A program made the position numbers and the translations under genes. DNA of 64,000 nt from Candidatus Kapaibacterium sp. Its GTDB lineage: Bacteria > Bacteroidota > Ignavibacteria > Kapaibacteriales > UBA2268. The notes under the pieces are model-generated. The model had not been told where the DNA came from, did no database searches, and saw nothing but the letters and a program-made list of their open reading frames with translations. Position 1 is the first letter of the stretch; every line of letters starts with the position of its first letter. The DNA lies in the NCBI GenBank assembly GCA_937927515.1, contig CALBDO010000015.1, positions 1 to 64,000 of the forward strand, read 5' to 3'. This document shows positions 8,815 to 16,716 of this stretch, one piece after another.

Positions 8815-9471
8815 ATGACAGATAAAAAAATTTCATTTTTTGTTGGAATTTTCTTGCTTCTATTTATTTTTCAGACAAGTTCGCAGCCACCTTTAGTCGT
8901 CAACCTCTCAGAAGCTAAGAAAGCAGTGAAAGAGTACTATGCCTACAGATACAACGAAGAGATGGATTCAATTATCATCGATGCAATTCAACAGGTAAAA
9001 CAACTAAATTTGTCTAAAAATTCTGCCTTTGTTTTCGATGTAGACGAAACTGCGCTTTCGAATTTCGAATATGAAATTAATAATGACTTCGGATACGTTA
9101 AAAAGGAATGGGATAAATGGGTTTTTGCCGAAAAGGCACCAGCGATTAAGCAAGTTAAACAATTCTACGATACACTTATCTCCATGGGAATTAAAGTAAT
9201 TTTTATTACCGGACGCACAGAAGAACAGTTTCAGGCAACTTATAACAACCTTGTGAAAGCTGGTTACACAAAATTTGATACATTGATTTGTAGGACAAAA
9301 GAGGACTTTGGAAAAACGGCAAAAGAATTTAAATCGCAAAAAAGAAAAGAGTTGACAATTCAAAAAGGTTACTTCATCATAGGAACAATTGGCGACCAAT
9401 GGAGCGACCACGAAGGTGGCTACACGATAATTAAAGTGAAACTACCAAACTATCTGTACAAGGTTGATTAG
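8815..9471 (+). CDS. Exported HAD-family acid phosphatase (class IIIB type)
   Basis: A 218-residue phosphatase resembling class B/lipoprotein e(P4) enzymes, which dephosphorylate nucleotides and other monoesters outside the cytoplasm. A signal peptide covers residues 1-23 and Gln24 is the predicted first mature residue (TSS then QPP). The HAD nucleophile motif is FDVDET at residues 74-79, with Asp75 and Asp77. Motif II is the FITGRT segment near residue 129, and the conserved Lys and acidic motif III (GDQWSDHEGG) follow near residues 180-205. There is no lipobox Cys, unlike e(P4). The next gene starts 2 bases after its stop, so they are probably co-transcribed. Confidence 0.88.
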   Translation: MTDKKISFFVGIFLLLFIFQTSSQPPLVVNLSEAKKAVKEYYAYRYNEEMDSIIIDAIQQVKQLNLSKNSAFVFDVDETALSNFEYEINNDFGYVKKEWDKWVFAEKAPAIKQVKQFYDTLISMGIKVIFITGRTEEQFQATYNNLVKAGYTKFDTLICRTKEDFGKTAKEFKSQKRKELTIQKGYFIIGTIGDQWSDHEGGYTIIKVKLPNYLYKVD

Positions 9472-9472
9472 A

Positions 9473-10582
9473 ATGACTTTATGCGAGGTTCTTGCAAAAC
9501 TTGACACTTTCTTCAGAGCTGGATTAGTGCAAAACTTTCCATATTTCTCCTGCTTTGCCTATTCATATTTTCGCAAGTATTTTTTAAATCGCCTGAAAGA
9601 AGAAATTCCAAAGCCAATACGTATCTCCGAAGAATTAAAAATTAAACTTTGGGGTATCACATTTCGCACTCCACTATTTAATGCTGCTGGTATGTTCAAA
9701 GATGGTCGTGGTTACCAACTGGCTTATTCCCAATGCGCTGGGGCTTTCCTCGCTGGGACTGTCACTCCCAATCCAAAGGTTGGCAATTTTCGTAAATGTA
9801 TACTGCATCCATTCGTACCCTACCCGTTCTCCGGAGCAAGCTCAAATTGGTTGGGACTTCCAAACCCAGGCTACAAAAAAGTAATAGGCTTCCTTCAACA
9901 GATTTCAAAAGTAGAAGACTTTCCAATTGGCTTAAGCTTTGCTTCCGATGGTGATAGTCATGCAGACTTAGAAGTTCTTTGTAACGTATTAAAGGATGCC
10001 GAGCGCTATAATATTGATTTTATTGAATTGAATGAAAGTTGTCCTAATGTGAACCACGGTAATTTACATCACACTCGATTGGATGAACATTTTATTTGGA
10101 GATTAGAATATGTAGCAACAAATTTTTTAAAAAAGCGCCGTAGAAATCTTCCGGTCATTTTAAAATTATCCAACGACTTTCCGGAGGAATTAGTACCCAA
10201 CCTATTGGATATAATAACAGAAATGGGTTTCGACGGGATAAACTTTGGTAATACCTCTACAAACTACAATTTTCTTAAAAGCTACATTGTAGAGGCAGAA
10301 CAAAGAACCTTTGCTTACTTTACGACTGTGTTTGGTGGTGGTGTGAGCGGTGCTCCTTTGAAAGAAAAATCTTATTCATTGACTAAATACGCAACAGAAT
10401 ATTTACGAACTAAAAATATCAAGCAGGAATTCTACGTAATACGAACTGGCGGAATAAAAGATTATAGAGACTTAGAGGAATCAAAACAACAGTCAGTTGC
10501 TCTTTTTCAGTGGTTTACCGGTTATTTTGAAAATTTTGCCAAATTTGGACACACCCTCTATCGGAAATTTTTCGAAATTTAA
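9473..10582 (+). CDS. Dihydroorotate dehydrogenase-like flavoprotein
   Basis: 369 residues from the ATG at 9473; a TTG three codons upstream overlaps the previous gene and is less likely. The protein has the FMN-binding TIM-barrel features of dihydroorotate dehydrogenases: TPLFNAAGMFKDG near residue 67, AGTVTPNPK with the conserved Thr/Pro turn, NWLGLPNPGY, NESCPNVNHG near residue 187 and the GNTST phosphate-binding segment. The N-terminal helical extension (residues 1-45) recalls membrane-associated class 2 enzymes. Sequence is divergent: NESCPN replaces the common NLSCPN. It could be the main pyrimidine-pathway enzyme or a paralogue; nothing nearby belongs to pyrimidine synthesis. Confidence 0.8.
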   Translation: MTLCEVLAKLDTFFRAGLVQNFPYFSCFAYSYFRKYFLNRLKEEIPKPIRISEELKIKLWGITFRTPLFNAAGMFKDGRGYQLAYSQCAGAFLAGTVTPNPKVGNFRKCILHPFVPYPFSGASSNWLGLPNPGYKKVIGFLQQISKVEDFPIGLSFASDGDSHADLEVLCNVLKDAERYNIDFIELNESCPNVNHGNLHHTRLDEHFIWRLEYVATNFLKKRRRNLPVILKLSNDFPEELVPNLLDIITEMGFDGINFGNTSTNYNFLKSYIVEAEQRTFAYFTTVFGGGVSGAPLKEKSYSLTKYATEYLRTKNIKQEFYVIRTGGIKDYRDLEESKQQSVALFQWFTGYFENFAKFGHTLYRKFFEI

Positions 10583-10681
10583 TTGCATATCCCTACAATT
10601 GCTATCAATATTTAGTAAGCAAAGCTTTCGAAGAAACTTTTTTCTTGAATAATCTGCATTGGTTATTAATTAAAATCTTGC

Positions 10682-10689
10682 TAATTTTG
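10682..10689 (+). promoter_or_regulatory. Bacteroidota-type promoter before gcvH
   Basis: TAATTTTG at 10682-10689 with a TTG at 10659-10661, 20 bases upstream, fits the TTG/TAnnTTTG pattern. The gcvH ATG is 21 bases downstream. Confidence 0.6.
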
Positions 10690-10710
10690 CTTTTTTATTT
10701 TGAGGGAAAA

Positions 10711-11091
10711 ATGACATTTCCAGAAGATTTAAAGTACACAAAAGACCACGAGTGGATTCGTGTTGAGAATAATATTGGAACTGTTGGTATCACCGACCAT
10801 GCTCAAAGCGAACTTGGCGACGTCGTCTTTGTCGATATACCGAGTGATTTAACCGAAGTAAAAAAAGGCGAGGCATTTGGAACCATCGAAGCAGTGAAAA
10901 CCGTGGCCGATATCTATGCACCCGTCTCCGGAAAAATACTCGAAATCAATACTTCGGTCAACGACAAACCAGAGATTGTAAACAAAGACCCATATGGAGC
11001 GGGTTGGCTCGTTAAAATCGAACTTACAAATCCCGAAGAGCTTAATGATTTGTTAAGTGTCGAGGAATACAAGCAACTCATCGGGCAATAG
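10711..11091 (+). CDS. gcvH: Glycine cleavage system H protein
   Basis: The lipoyl carrier of the glycine cleavage complex, shuttling the methylamine group from P to T protein and electrons to L protein. 126 residues. The start chosen is the ATG at 10711, preceded by GAGGG; an earlier in-frame codon would add 22 hydrophobic residues not found in the family. YTKDHEWI near residue 10, GITDHAQSELGDVV near residue 26, and the lipoylation Lys in the EAVKTVADIYAP motif near residue 62 are all present, with the PYGAGWL turn towards the end. No other gcv gene is in the window, so the P, T and L proteins are encoded elsewhere. Confidence 0.97.
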   Translation: MTFPEDLKYTKDHEWIRVENNIGTVGITDHAQSELGDVVFVDIPSDLTEVKKGEAFGTIEAVKTVADIYAPVSGKILEINTSVNDKPEIVNKDPYGAGWLVKIELTNPEELNDLLSVEEYKQLIGQ

Positions 11092-11170
11092 AATTTTATT
11101 TTTTCGAGTAGTATTTTACATTATTCTTCTTTTTAACCTTATCCCTTTCTCATAAATTGATTATTGTTTA

Positions 11171-11198
11171 AGAAAAAGGCTACCGAAATCGGTAGCCT
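11171..11198 (-). terminator. Rho-independent terminator of the HMA-like gene
   Basis: AGGCTACCG (11177-11185) pairs with CGGTAGCCT (11190-11198) around a 4-base loop. The A run at 11173-11177 becomes a T run after the stem on the minus strand, so it terminates the gene ending at 11246. Confidence 0.85.
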
Positions 11199-11245
11199 AC
11201 GTGTTGTTTAGGGGTTGCTTTGTTAAATAATGGTTGTGGGAGAAC

Positions 11246-11593
11246 TTATTTCTTTGTACTGTCTTGTGGATGTTTTAAATTTCTGCTGTCACGGTCATTA
11301 TTCTCTTGTGAAATTGGATAACCCAATGCCTCGACCGTATATTGAATCATTTTTTCATCAATCTCTGCGGGGTCGAATTTTACTTCCAGTTTCTTCGATA
11401 CCAAGTCGAATTCCACTTCTGATACTCCTTTTAACATACTCACTACGGTCTCAATTTTCACTTTTGCATCTTTGCTCCTGGTGTCTACTTTAAAAATTGT
11501 AGTAGACAATTCCTCTGCACTGAAAGTTACTCCGATAGATGTTAAAAAGCAAATTATCGCTAAAGAAATAAACTTCAAAAAATTCTTTTTCAT
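11246..11593 (-). CDS. Exported HMA-like protein lacking the CxxC metal site
   Basis: 115 residues with a signal peptide (residues 1-25, cleaved near FSA). Residues about 32-95 follow the heavy-metal-associated fold: beta strand, helix with ETVVSMLKGVSEVEFDL, strand with KLEVKFDP, helix with MIQYTVEALGYPI. The usual metal-binding loop is present in place but has no Cys at all (VDTRSKDAKVKIE where MxCxxC is expected). The C-terminus is a charged, probably disordered tail. GGAGG precedes the ATG. HMA proteins normally chaperone copper or similar ions; without the thiols this one may be a structural or regulatory derivative. It has its own terminator and no metal-transport neighbours. Confidence 0.72.
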   Translation of the reverse strand: MKKNFLKFISLAIICFLTSIGVTFSAEELSTTIFKVDTRSKDAKVKIETVVSMLKGVSEVEFDLVSKKLEVKFDPAEIDEKMIQYTVEALGYPISQENNDRDSRNLKHPQDSTKK

Positions 11594-11706
11594 TAAACCT
11601 CCATAATAATGTGTTTAAAAAAATAATACGATATTAAAAGCAATAAGTTTCATTTTTTAGAATAATACCCTTCCAACACCAAAACCCATAATTTCTCTAA
11701 ATGCAA

Positions 11707-11736
11707 TTTGGATAAGAAACAGATTTTGTAATTTTG
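11707..11736 (+). promoter_or_regulatory. Bacteroidota-type promoter before folB
   Basis: TTTG at 11707-11710, an 18-base spacer and TAATTTTG at 11729-11736 fit the TTTG/TAnnTTTG arrangement closely. The folB ATG is only 15 bases beyond, so the leader would be very short, and no clear ribosome site is visible. Confidence 0.68.
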
Positions 11737-11751
11737 TTTTTTTTTGAAAAA

Positions 11752-12129
11752 ATGGAAAGACAAGTAGCACGATTATCTATCAAAAGCGCACAATTTTACG
11801 CCTACCACGGAGTGAAGCAAGAGGAAAAAGATTTGGGTGGGAGGTACGAAGTAGACCTCGACCTTTGGTACGATGCAACAGAGGCAATACTTCGCGATAG
11901 TGTTGCCTATGCATTGAATTACGAACTTGCTATGAATACAATTGAAGAGGCATTTCTCGATGAACCTACAAATCTCATCGAAACAGTAGCAAGTAATATT
12001 CTTGACGAAATTTTTGAAAAATTTCCTAACCTTTTTAAAGCAACAATTAGAATTCGAAAAATGAATGTACCAATCCACAATGTTGTTTCTTGCATTGAAA
12101 CAGAACTCACGAAAGAACGAAGAAAGTAA
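11752..12129 (+). CDS. folB: Dihydroneopterin aldolase
   Basis: Cleaves 7,8-dihydroneopterin to 6-hydroxymethyl-dihydropterin in folate synthesis. 125 residues from the ATG at 11752, which starts close to the family's usual N-terminus; the TTG six codons earlier lies inside the promoter motif. Visible family features are FYAYHGVKQEEKDLGGRYEVDL (residues 14-35), NYELA near residue 59 and LIETVASNILDEI near residue 76, which holds the conserved pterin-binding Glu. The folK gene begins 1 base after its stop, so the two consecutive folate enzymes are made from one transcript. Confidence 0.94.
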   Translation: MERQVARLSIKSAQFYAYHGVKQEEKDLGGRYEVDLDLWYDATEAILRDSVAYALNYELAMNTIEEAFLDEPTNLIETVASNILDEIFEKFPNLFKATIRIRKMNVPIHNVVSCIETELTKERRK

Positions 12130-12130
12130 A

Positions 12131-12628
12131 ATGAAGAAAGTACCCGTTATGCTTTCCTTAGGTTCGAATTTGGGTGAAAAGACATTAAATATTACTCGAG
12201 CAATTGAATTGTTGAGCAAAGGAAAAATCATTGAAAATATTGTAATATCTTCATATTACGAATCTGAGCCACTTGGTTATTCAAATCAGCCAAACTTTAT
12301 CAATGCAATAGTTATTGGCGAAACAACACTATCAGCAGAGAATTTACTTAAAGAGTGTAAAAAAATCGAACAGAACCTTGGTAGACAATTCCGACCACGT
12401 TGGCACGAACGTGAAATAGATATTGATATAATATTATATAGCGACAAAATTATACATACAGAAGAACTGCAAATTCCACATCCAGAGTTAATGAAAAGAA
12501 AGTTCGTATTAATTCCTGCCAATGAAATTGCTGGAAATTGGAAAGTGCCCCCCACATCTAATACTATAGCTGAACTATTGGAAAATTGTCCCGACAAAAC
12601 AAGAGTTAAAATTTGCGTTGGGGAATAA
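12131..12628 (+). CDS. folK: 2-amino-4-hydroxy-6-hydroxymethyldihydropteridine pyrophosphokinase
   Basis: Transfers pyrophosphate from ATP to hydroxymethyl-dihydropterin, the step after FolB. 165 residues from the ATG at 12131, one base past the folB stop. The N-terminal SLGSNLGEK motif (residues 8-16), the SSYYESEPLGY loop near residue 42, and the signature RPRWHEREIDIDIILY near residue 93 with the paired magnesium-binding Asp residues are all present. PHPELMKRKFVLIPANEIA near the end is also typical. No folP follows. Downstream is a 373-base gene-free stretch. Confidence 0.95.
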   Translation: MKKVPVMLSLGSNLGEKTLNITRAIELLSKGKIIENIVISSYYESEPLGYSNQPNFINAIVIGETTLSAENLLKECKKIEQNLGRQFRPRWHEREIDIDIILYSDKIIHTEELQIPHPELMKRKFVLIPANEIAGNWKVPPTSNTIAELLENCPDKTRVKICVGE

Positions 12629-13001
12629 ATTCGAATACCATTAATGAATTTTATATAATCGTAAATTTTGACTAAAATCAATTGTGAAAAAATTAATTGA
12701 AAAAGTCGAAATTTCAATGAATTAAAACGAATTCTTTCAAAACTTCCCCACTGTTTTTGAAAGTCATTTTGAAACAACACGTTTCTCTTTCAGACACTCT
12801 CATAGTCAACATAAAAATATTCCAATGATGTTCATCTAAAACAATCTCATAGATTTTTTCTATCCAATTTATCCAATAAGGTTACAGAAGATTTGAAAAG
12901 TTTGGAAATTATAATTAATTTTAAATTTAAAGAATTAAACAATTTAAGTTTTGTAAAATAAATGTTGTTTGGTAATTTAGTCATTTTAAAATAAGTGGAT
13001 T
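12629..13001 (+). other. Gene-free AT-rich stretch ahead of the IS1-like gene
   Basis: 373 bases with no convincing open frame, terminator or structured RNA. Only the last 55 bases hold an interpretable signal, a promoter-like element. I looked for terminal inverted repeats matching the far side of the downstream gene (14148-14174) and found none that were convincing. Confidence 0.6.
12950..12980 (+). promoter_or_regulatory. Promoter-like element before the IS1-like gene
   Basis: TTTG at 12950-12953, a 19-base spacer and TAATTTAG at 12973-12980. This matches the Bacteroidota -33/-7 layout with one change in the -7 box (TTAG for TTTG). The ATG lies 21 bases downstream. Confidence 0.5.
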
Positions 13002-14147
13002 ATGAAGAACGGTGAAAATCTAAATTGCATCTATTGTAAAAGCAGTAAAGTAATTCGGCATGGCAGGACCTCTACTGGTAATAGACGTTACCGATGCCGA
13101 AACTGCGGAAGAACTTGGGTGATGGAAAAAGCAGAAACGATGAGACCAGACATTGTAAGTTTAACAGAGGCTTATCTTAATGGACGCACTATACGGGATT
13201 TAGTAGATGTTTATCGAAGCTCACCTTTAAGAATTAATAAAAAAGTTCGAGAATTTCTTGAAGGCTGTCCAAACTGGGAGGATTACCTCGATTTGTGTGT
13301 TCCAAAACATAGTTCACAGCTTGCTTACCTCATTGGCAAGACTTTTTCCGCTGCAACCTCCGAAAATCCCAAGCATACAATGTATTTGGCAATGATAGTG
13401 GATGCTCTCTCAAACGTCATTTTAGGGTTCGAGCTCTCCGAAAAGGATGATTACAATACTTGGTTTAGACTTACAAGTAGAGCCAAGAGACGCGGAATCG
13501 AAATTCCCAATTTTATGTCCAATGGCTCTATTCATATTGAAGAAGCAGTAAATGCAGTGTATCCAAACTCGAGTGTGAAACTTTTTTACCACAGGTTCTA
13601 TCGGGATAAAGAAGTAAATTGTTGCCTTACGCGTTTACCAATAAACGCAAAATTAATTAACGACGCCATCTATGCATACGAAGTGTGCAATAACCATAAT
13701 CTATCGAGATACCTCAAAATTACAAGCGATAAATTCTTCCACGAAGTATTAAAAAGTTCCCCAGATTATTTCTGTGGGCGACTTCGACAAAGAATGGATA
13801 ATAAGCCAAAAATCAGAATAGAGGGGCTGACGAATGCATTTCAAGCCCGCTTCGAAAAGTTTCACATGCTTAAAAGTGACCCATTTCCATTAGTAAACGG
13901 TTGGATTGCAAAATGGCTCCTCCAGCCACTCGATATAGGATTCTCACGACTTGCAATTTATATGCAACTTCCAGTATTTACTAACTTTCGACAATTCTCT
14001 TGCGGACAAATTCCAACTTTAAACATTCTCTCGTTGGATAGTCCCCAGTTAAAAACATTCATAGTAGAAATTGCTGCACGAGCCTTGCAAATTCCAATTT
14101 TTTATAATCGTTGTGAAATGAAATTTGATAGATGTAGTTTATACTAA
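13002..14147 (+). CDS. IS1-like transposase homologue, apparently catalytically dead
   Basis: 381 residues in one intact frame. The N-terminus is an InsA-type zinc ribbon: Cys9 and Cys12 (CIYC), then HGRTSTGNRRYRC with Cys32 and Cys35, followed by RTW. A helix-turn-helix-like part follows to about residue 90. The rest resembles an InsB-type RNase H fold. By eye, the first acidic position (usual DExW) reads IGKTF near residue 112, and the second (usual TDGW) reads MSNGS with Asn174; the third matches RIEGLTN with Glu274. Two of three catalytic acids thus seem lost while the frame stays open. No terminal repeats or second copy were seen. It lies between folK and two tRNA-Arg genes. It may be a domesticated DNA-binding protein or a recent relic. 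Confidence 0.7.
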   Translation: MKNGENLNCIYCKSSKVIRHGRTSTGNRRYRCRNCGRTWVMEKAETMRPDIVSLTEAYLNGRTIRDLVDVYRSSPLRINKKVREFLEGCPNWEDYLDLCVPKHSSQLAYLIGKTFSAATSENPKHTMYLAMIVDALSNVILGFELSEKDDYNTWFRLTSRAKRRGIEIPNFMSNGSIHIEEAVNAVYPNSSVKLFYHRFYRDKEVNCCLTRLPINAKLINDAIYAYEVCNNHNLSRYLKITSDKFFHEVLKSSPDYFCGRLRQRMDNKPKIRIEGLTNAFQARFEKFHMLKSDPFPLVNGWIAKWLLQPLDIGFSRLAIYMQLPVFTNFRQFSCGQIPTLNILSLDSPQLKTFIVEIAARALQIPIFYNRCEMKFDRCSLY

Positions 14148-14157
14148 AATTTTTTCT

Positions 14158-14165
14158 TAATTTTG
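14158..14165 (+). promoter_or_regulatory. Bacteroidota -7-like element for the tRNA-Arg pair
   Basis: TAATTTTG at 14158-14165 ends 9 bases before the first mature tRNA base, the distance expected for a start close to the tRNA 5' end. Confidence 0.55.
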
Positions 14166-14174
14166 TAAATCAAC

Positions 14175-14248
14175 GCACCCGTAGCTCAATTGGATAGAGC
14201 ATCTGACTACGGATCAGAAGGTTGGGGGTTCGAGTCCCTCCGGGTGTG
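14175..14248 (+). tRNA. tRNA-Arg (anticodon ACG)
   Basis: 74 bases with a full cloverleaf. The acceptor GCACCCG pairs with CGGGTGT (one G-U pair) and the discriminator is G. The anticodon stem TCTGA/TCAGA encloses the loop CTACGGA, giving ACG, whose A34 is normally edited to inosine to read CGU, CGC and CGA. The T arm has GGTTCGAGTCC. The 3' CCA is not encoded. Confidence 0.96.
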
Positions 14249-14258
14249 CAATCATCCT

Positions 14259-14332
14259 GCACCCGTAGCTCAGCTGGATAGAGCATCAGGCTCCGGACCT
14301 GAGGGTCGTGGGTTCGAATCCCGCCGGGTGTA
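14259..14332 (+). tRNA. tRNA-Arg (anticodon CCG)
   Basis: 74 bases, starting 10 bases after the first tRNA-Arg and sharing its acceptor stem and most of the D arm. The anticodon stem TCAGG/CCTGA encloses CTCCGGA, giving CCG, which reads CGG. The T arm has GGTTCGAATCC. The 3' CCA is not encoded. With its neighbour it covers the whole CGN box, suggesting tandem duplication followed by anticodon change. Confidence 0.96.
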
Positions 14333-14355
14333 CGGATTCAATCGTTCGCAATCAC

Positions 14356-14998
14356 CTAATGTTCAACACCTCGTGTTCTGTAAAAATCACAAACTGAATT
14401 TATAACTTCCCAACTAAAACCCTTGACAAATAAATGCTGGGCTAAGCGCTCCAGAATTCTCGACTTATTTTGTTTTTTTAATTGTTCAATTTTTTTCTCT
14501 GCAATTTTCAATGCATTCTCATATTCTATGCTCTCTGTGTTGATTTCCTTCTGTACCTCATCTATCAAATCTTTATCCACGCCTTTTTTAAGCAAATCTT
14601 GTCGGATTTTGTTGATGCTATACTTTCTCTGTTTTAAAGCATAGTTGTAGTAACTAACTATGAAACTTCTGTCGTCTAAATAACCAAATTCATCCAGAAA
14701 TTTTATGGCAAGCGAGATTTCTTCTTCAGTGAAGTTCATTTGCCGCATTCGGGATACAACTTGGTGTTTTGTTCTTTTTTTATACGAGACGAAATTCAAT
14801 GCGAAATTTTTTGCTTCAATTATCCTTTGCTCTTTTGATATTTCATCGAACACATTCTGTGGTAGCTCAAGTCCTTTTCTAAGTTTGTAGCGGGCGACAA
14901 CGTCAAAGGAAAATTGATGAGAAACACCGTTTTCGAGTTCAACAGTGCAATAGCCTTTCTTTTTGGAAGCAAGAATCGCACTTATTTTAACGTAGTTC
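14356..14998 (-). CDS. recX: Regulatory protein RecX
   Basis: A small helical protein that binds RecA filaments and limits their extension and activity. It has about 214 residues beginning [13 protein letters not shown] at the ATG whose first base is 15000. The core has the tandem three-helix repeats of the family: YKKRTKHQVVSRMRQ near residue 73, EISLAIKFLDEFGYLDD near residue 93 and YSINKIRQDLLKKGVDKDLIDE near residue 127. The ATG overlaps the recA stop as ATGA, so the two are translationally coupled. The C-terminus runs close to the tRNA-Arg genes on the opposite strand. Confidence 0.93.
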
Positions 14999-16031
14999 AT
15001 TTAACAAGGGGTAAGTTTAAAATTTCACGGACCTTGTTCTCGAGTTCTAAATAAACTTCAGGATGTTCTTGTAAATATTTACGCAAACCTTCTCGCCCTT
15101 GAATTCTTTCGTTATTCAAAGTAAACCAAGAACCAGATTTAACAATTATATTATTGTTCGAAGCAACTTCTATGATGTCGTTTATCTTGGAAATTCCTTC
15201 ATTGTAGAAAATATCAAATTCAACCTCTTTGAATGGTGGAGCAACTTTGTTCTTAACAATTTTTGCACGAACGCGATTGCCCACAATTTCTTGACCATCC
15301 TTTATTACATCTTTTCTACGAATGTCAATGCGGACGGACGCGTAAAATTTCAAAGCATTTCCTCCCGTGGTGGTTTCTGGATTACCAAACATTACACCAA
15401 GCCTACTGCGCAACTGATTTGTAAAAATTACACAAGTGTTCGACTTTGCAATAACGGCATTCAATTTTCTCATTGCTTGAGACATAAGTCTTGCTTGGAC
15501 ACCCATCTGTGGGTCGCCCATATCACCTTCGATTTCAACTCGCGGGGTGAGAGCAGCAACGGAGTCGATTACAATCACATCGATAGCATTGCTGCGGGAA
15601 AGAGTTTCAACTATCTCGAGTGCTTGCTCACCGAACTCTGGCTGCGAAAGTAACAGAGTTGTTAAATCAACGCCAAGTTTCTGTGCATAGTTAACATCTA
15701 AAGCATGCTCTGTATCAATAAAAGCCGCAAGTCCGCCCTGTTTTTGGGCTTCTGCTATTATTTGCAGGCAAACTGTAGTCTTTCCAGAAGACTCTGGACC
15801 GAAAATTTCAGTGATTCGACCACGAGGTACGCCACCAATCCCAATCGCAGCATCGAGAGAGAGGCACCCAGTTGATATAGCATCGACTTGGACAACATTT
15901 GTATCGCTCAATCGCATAATCGAACCTTTTCCATATTGCCTCTCAATTTGGTCAATGGCAAGTTTCACGGCTTTTAATTTCTCTTCCGCCACCTTTGATG
16001 CTTCATTTTTTTGTTCCTTTGATTGCATCAT
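14997..16031 (-). CDS. recA: Recombinase RecA
   Basis: The homologous recombination and SOS coprotease filament protein. 344 residues from the ATG at 16031, preceded by AAAGGAAA; an in-frame start 24 bases upstream covers that ribosome site and is rejected. Walker A is GPESSGKTT at residues 78-86. The MAW-like [10 protein letters not shown] region and the loop-2 [25 protein letters not shown] region are intact. The C-terminus lacks the long acidic tail of the E. coli protein. A 4-base overlap joins it to recX. No LexA-type operator was recognised in the 110 bases shared with the divergent mntP gene. Confidence 0.98.
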   Translation of the reverse strand: MMQSKEQKNEASKVAEEKLKAVKLAIDQIERQYGKGSIMRLSDTNVVQVDAISTGCLSLDAAIGIGGVPRGRITEIFGPESSGKTTVCLQIIAEAQKQGGLAAFIDTEHALDVNYAQKLGVDLTTLLLSQPEFGEQALEIVETLSRSNAIDVIVIDSVAALTPRVEIEGDMGDPQMGVQARLMSQAMRKLNAVIAKSNTCVIFTNQLRSRLGVMFGNPETTTGGNALKFYASVRIDIRRKDVIKDGQEIVGNRVRAKIVKNKVAPPFKEVEFDIFYNEGISKINDIIEVASNNNIIVKSGSWFTLNNERIQGREGLRKYLQEHPEVYLELENKVREILNLPLVK

Positions 16032-16140
16032 AATTTTCCTTTGAAATTTGAACATTGGATTATTAACTTTACCAAAATATAAAATTTTAAGGAAAATAAA
16101 TAAACAATTTTATGTTGTAATTTCGTTATTTTTGAAGGAT

Positions 16141-16716
16141 ATGATAAAGGAAGCATTTTTAATTGCAGTTTTACTAATTGCTTTTGCATTGGCCCTCGAT
16201 GCTTTTTCGGTTGCTGTCGGTGCCGGGGCTTATTTCAAGCAAGCAACAAAGCGGCAGAAATTTCGCCTCTCTTTTCACTTTGGATTATTCCAGTTTCTCA
16301 TGCCAATTTTAGGCTGGATAATTGGCGAGCAGACAGCAGGTATATTTCAGAGTTTCGACCACTGGATTGCTTTTGCAGTTCTTGTTTCTTTGGGTATAAA
16401 AATATTTTACGAAAACAGGAAATCCAACCCCAATAAGATACAAACAGATATAACCAGAGGATGGAAACTAATCAGCCTTTCGATTGCCACAAGCCTTGAT
16501 GCTTTTGCAGTCGGATTCAGTCTTTCGCTTTTGAATGGGCACATTTTAATTGCCGCCATGATTATTGGAATTGTTGCAAGTTCTATGACTTACATTGGAA
16601 TACATTTAGGCGAGCGCCTCTCATTGCGTTTGGAGAGATTTGCTGGAACATTTGCTGGCTCAATTTTAATCTTAATTGGATTACAAATATTATTCAACCA
16701 TATTGGAGTACTGTAA
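16141..16716 (+). CDS. mntP: Manganese efflux pump MntP
   Basis: A six-helix inner-membrane exporter that lowers cytoplasmic Mn(II). 191 residues from the ATG at 16141, which has GAAGGA before it; a longer in-frame start would add an untypical 31-residue polar leader. The two pseudo-repeats each have the signature acidic helix: ALALDAFSVAVGAG near residue 14 and SIATSLDAFAVGFSL near residue 117. The middle loop is basic. I saw no yybP-ykoY riboswitch in the short upstream gap, so control may differ from gamma-proteobacteria. The next gene starts directly after its stop. Confidence 0.95.
   Translation: MIKEAFLIAVLLIAFALALDAFSVAVGAGAYFKQATKRQKFRLSFHFGLFQFLMPILGWIIGEQTAGIFQSFDHWIAFAVLVSLGIKIFYENRKSNPNKIQTDITRGWKLISLSIATSLDAFAVGFSLSLLNGHILIAAMIIGIVASSMTYIGIHLGERLSLRLERFAGTFAGSILILIGLQILFNHIGVL

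Noticed and set aside
10583-10710. Possible glycine riboswitch before gcvH
   Set aside because: The gap has no matching conserved core or tandem aptamer; a plain promoter and GAGGG site suffice.
11773-12231. Long minus-strand open frame across folB and folK
   Set aside because: Antisense shadow: the plus-strand frames carry clear FolB and FolK motifs.
12629-14174. A complete insertion sequence around the IS1-like gene
   Set aside because: No convincing terminal inverted repeats or target-site duplication on either side.
14190-14405. Open frame running through both tRNA-Arg genes
   Set aside because: It translates tRNA sequence; the two cloverleaf structures explain the region.
16032-16140. 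Possible manganese riboswitch between recA and mntP
   Set aside because: The 109-base gap is AT-rich and has no yybP-ykoY-like fold that I could find by eye.
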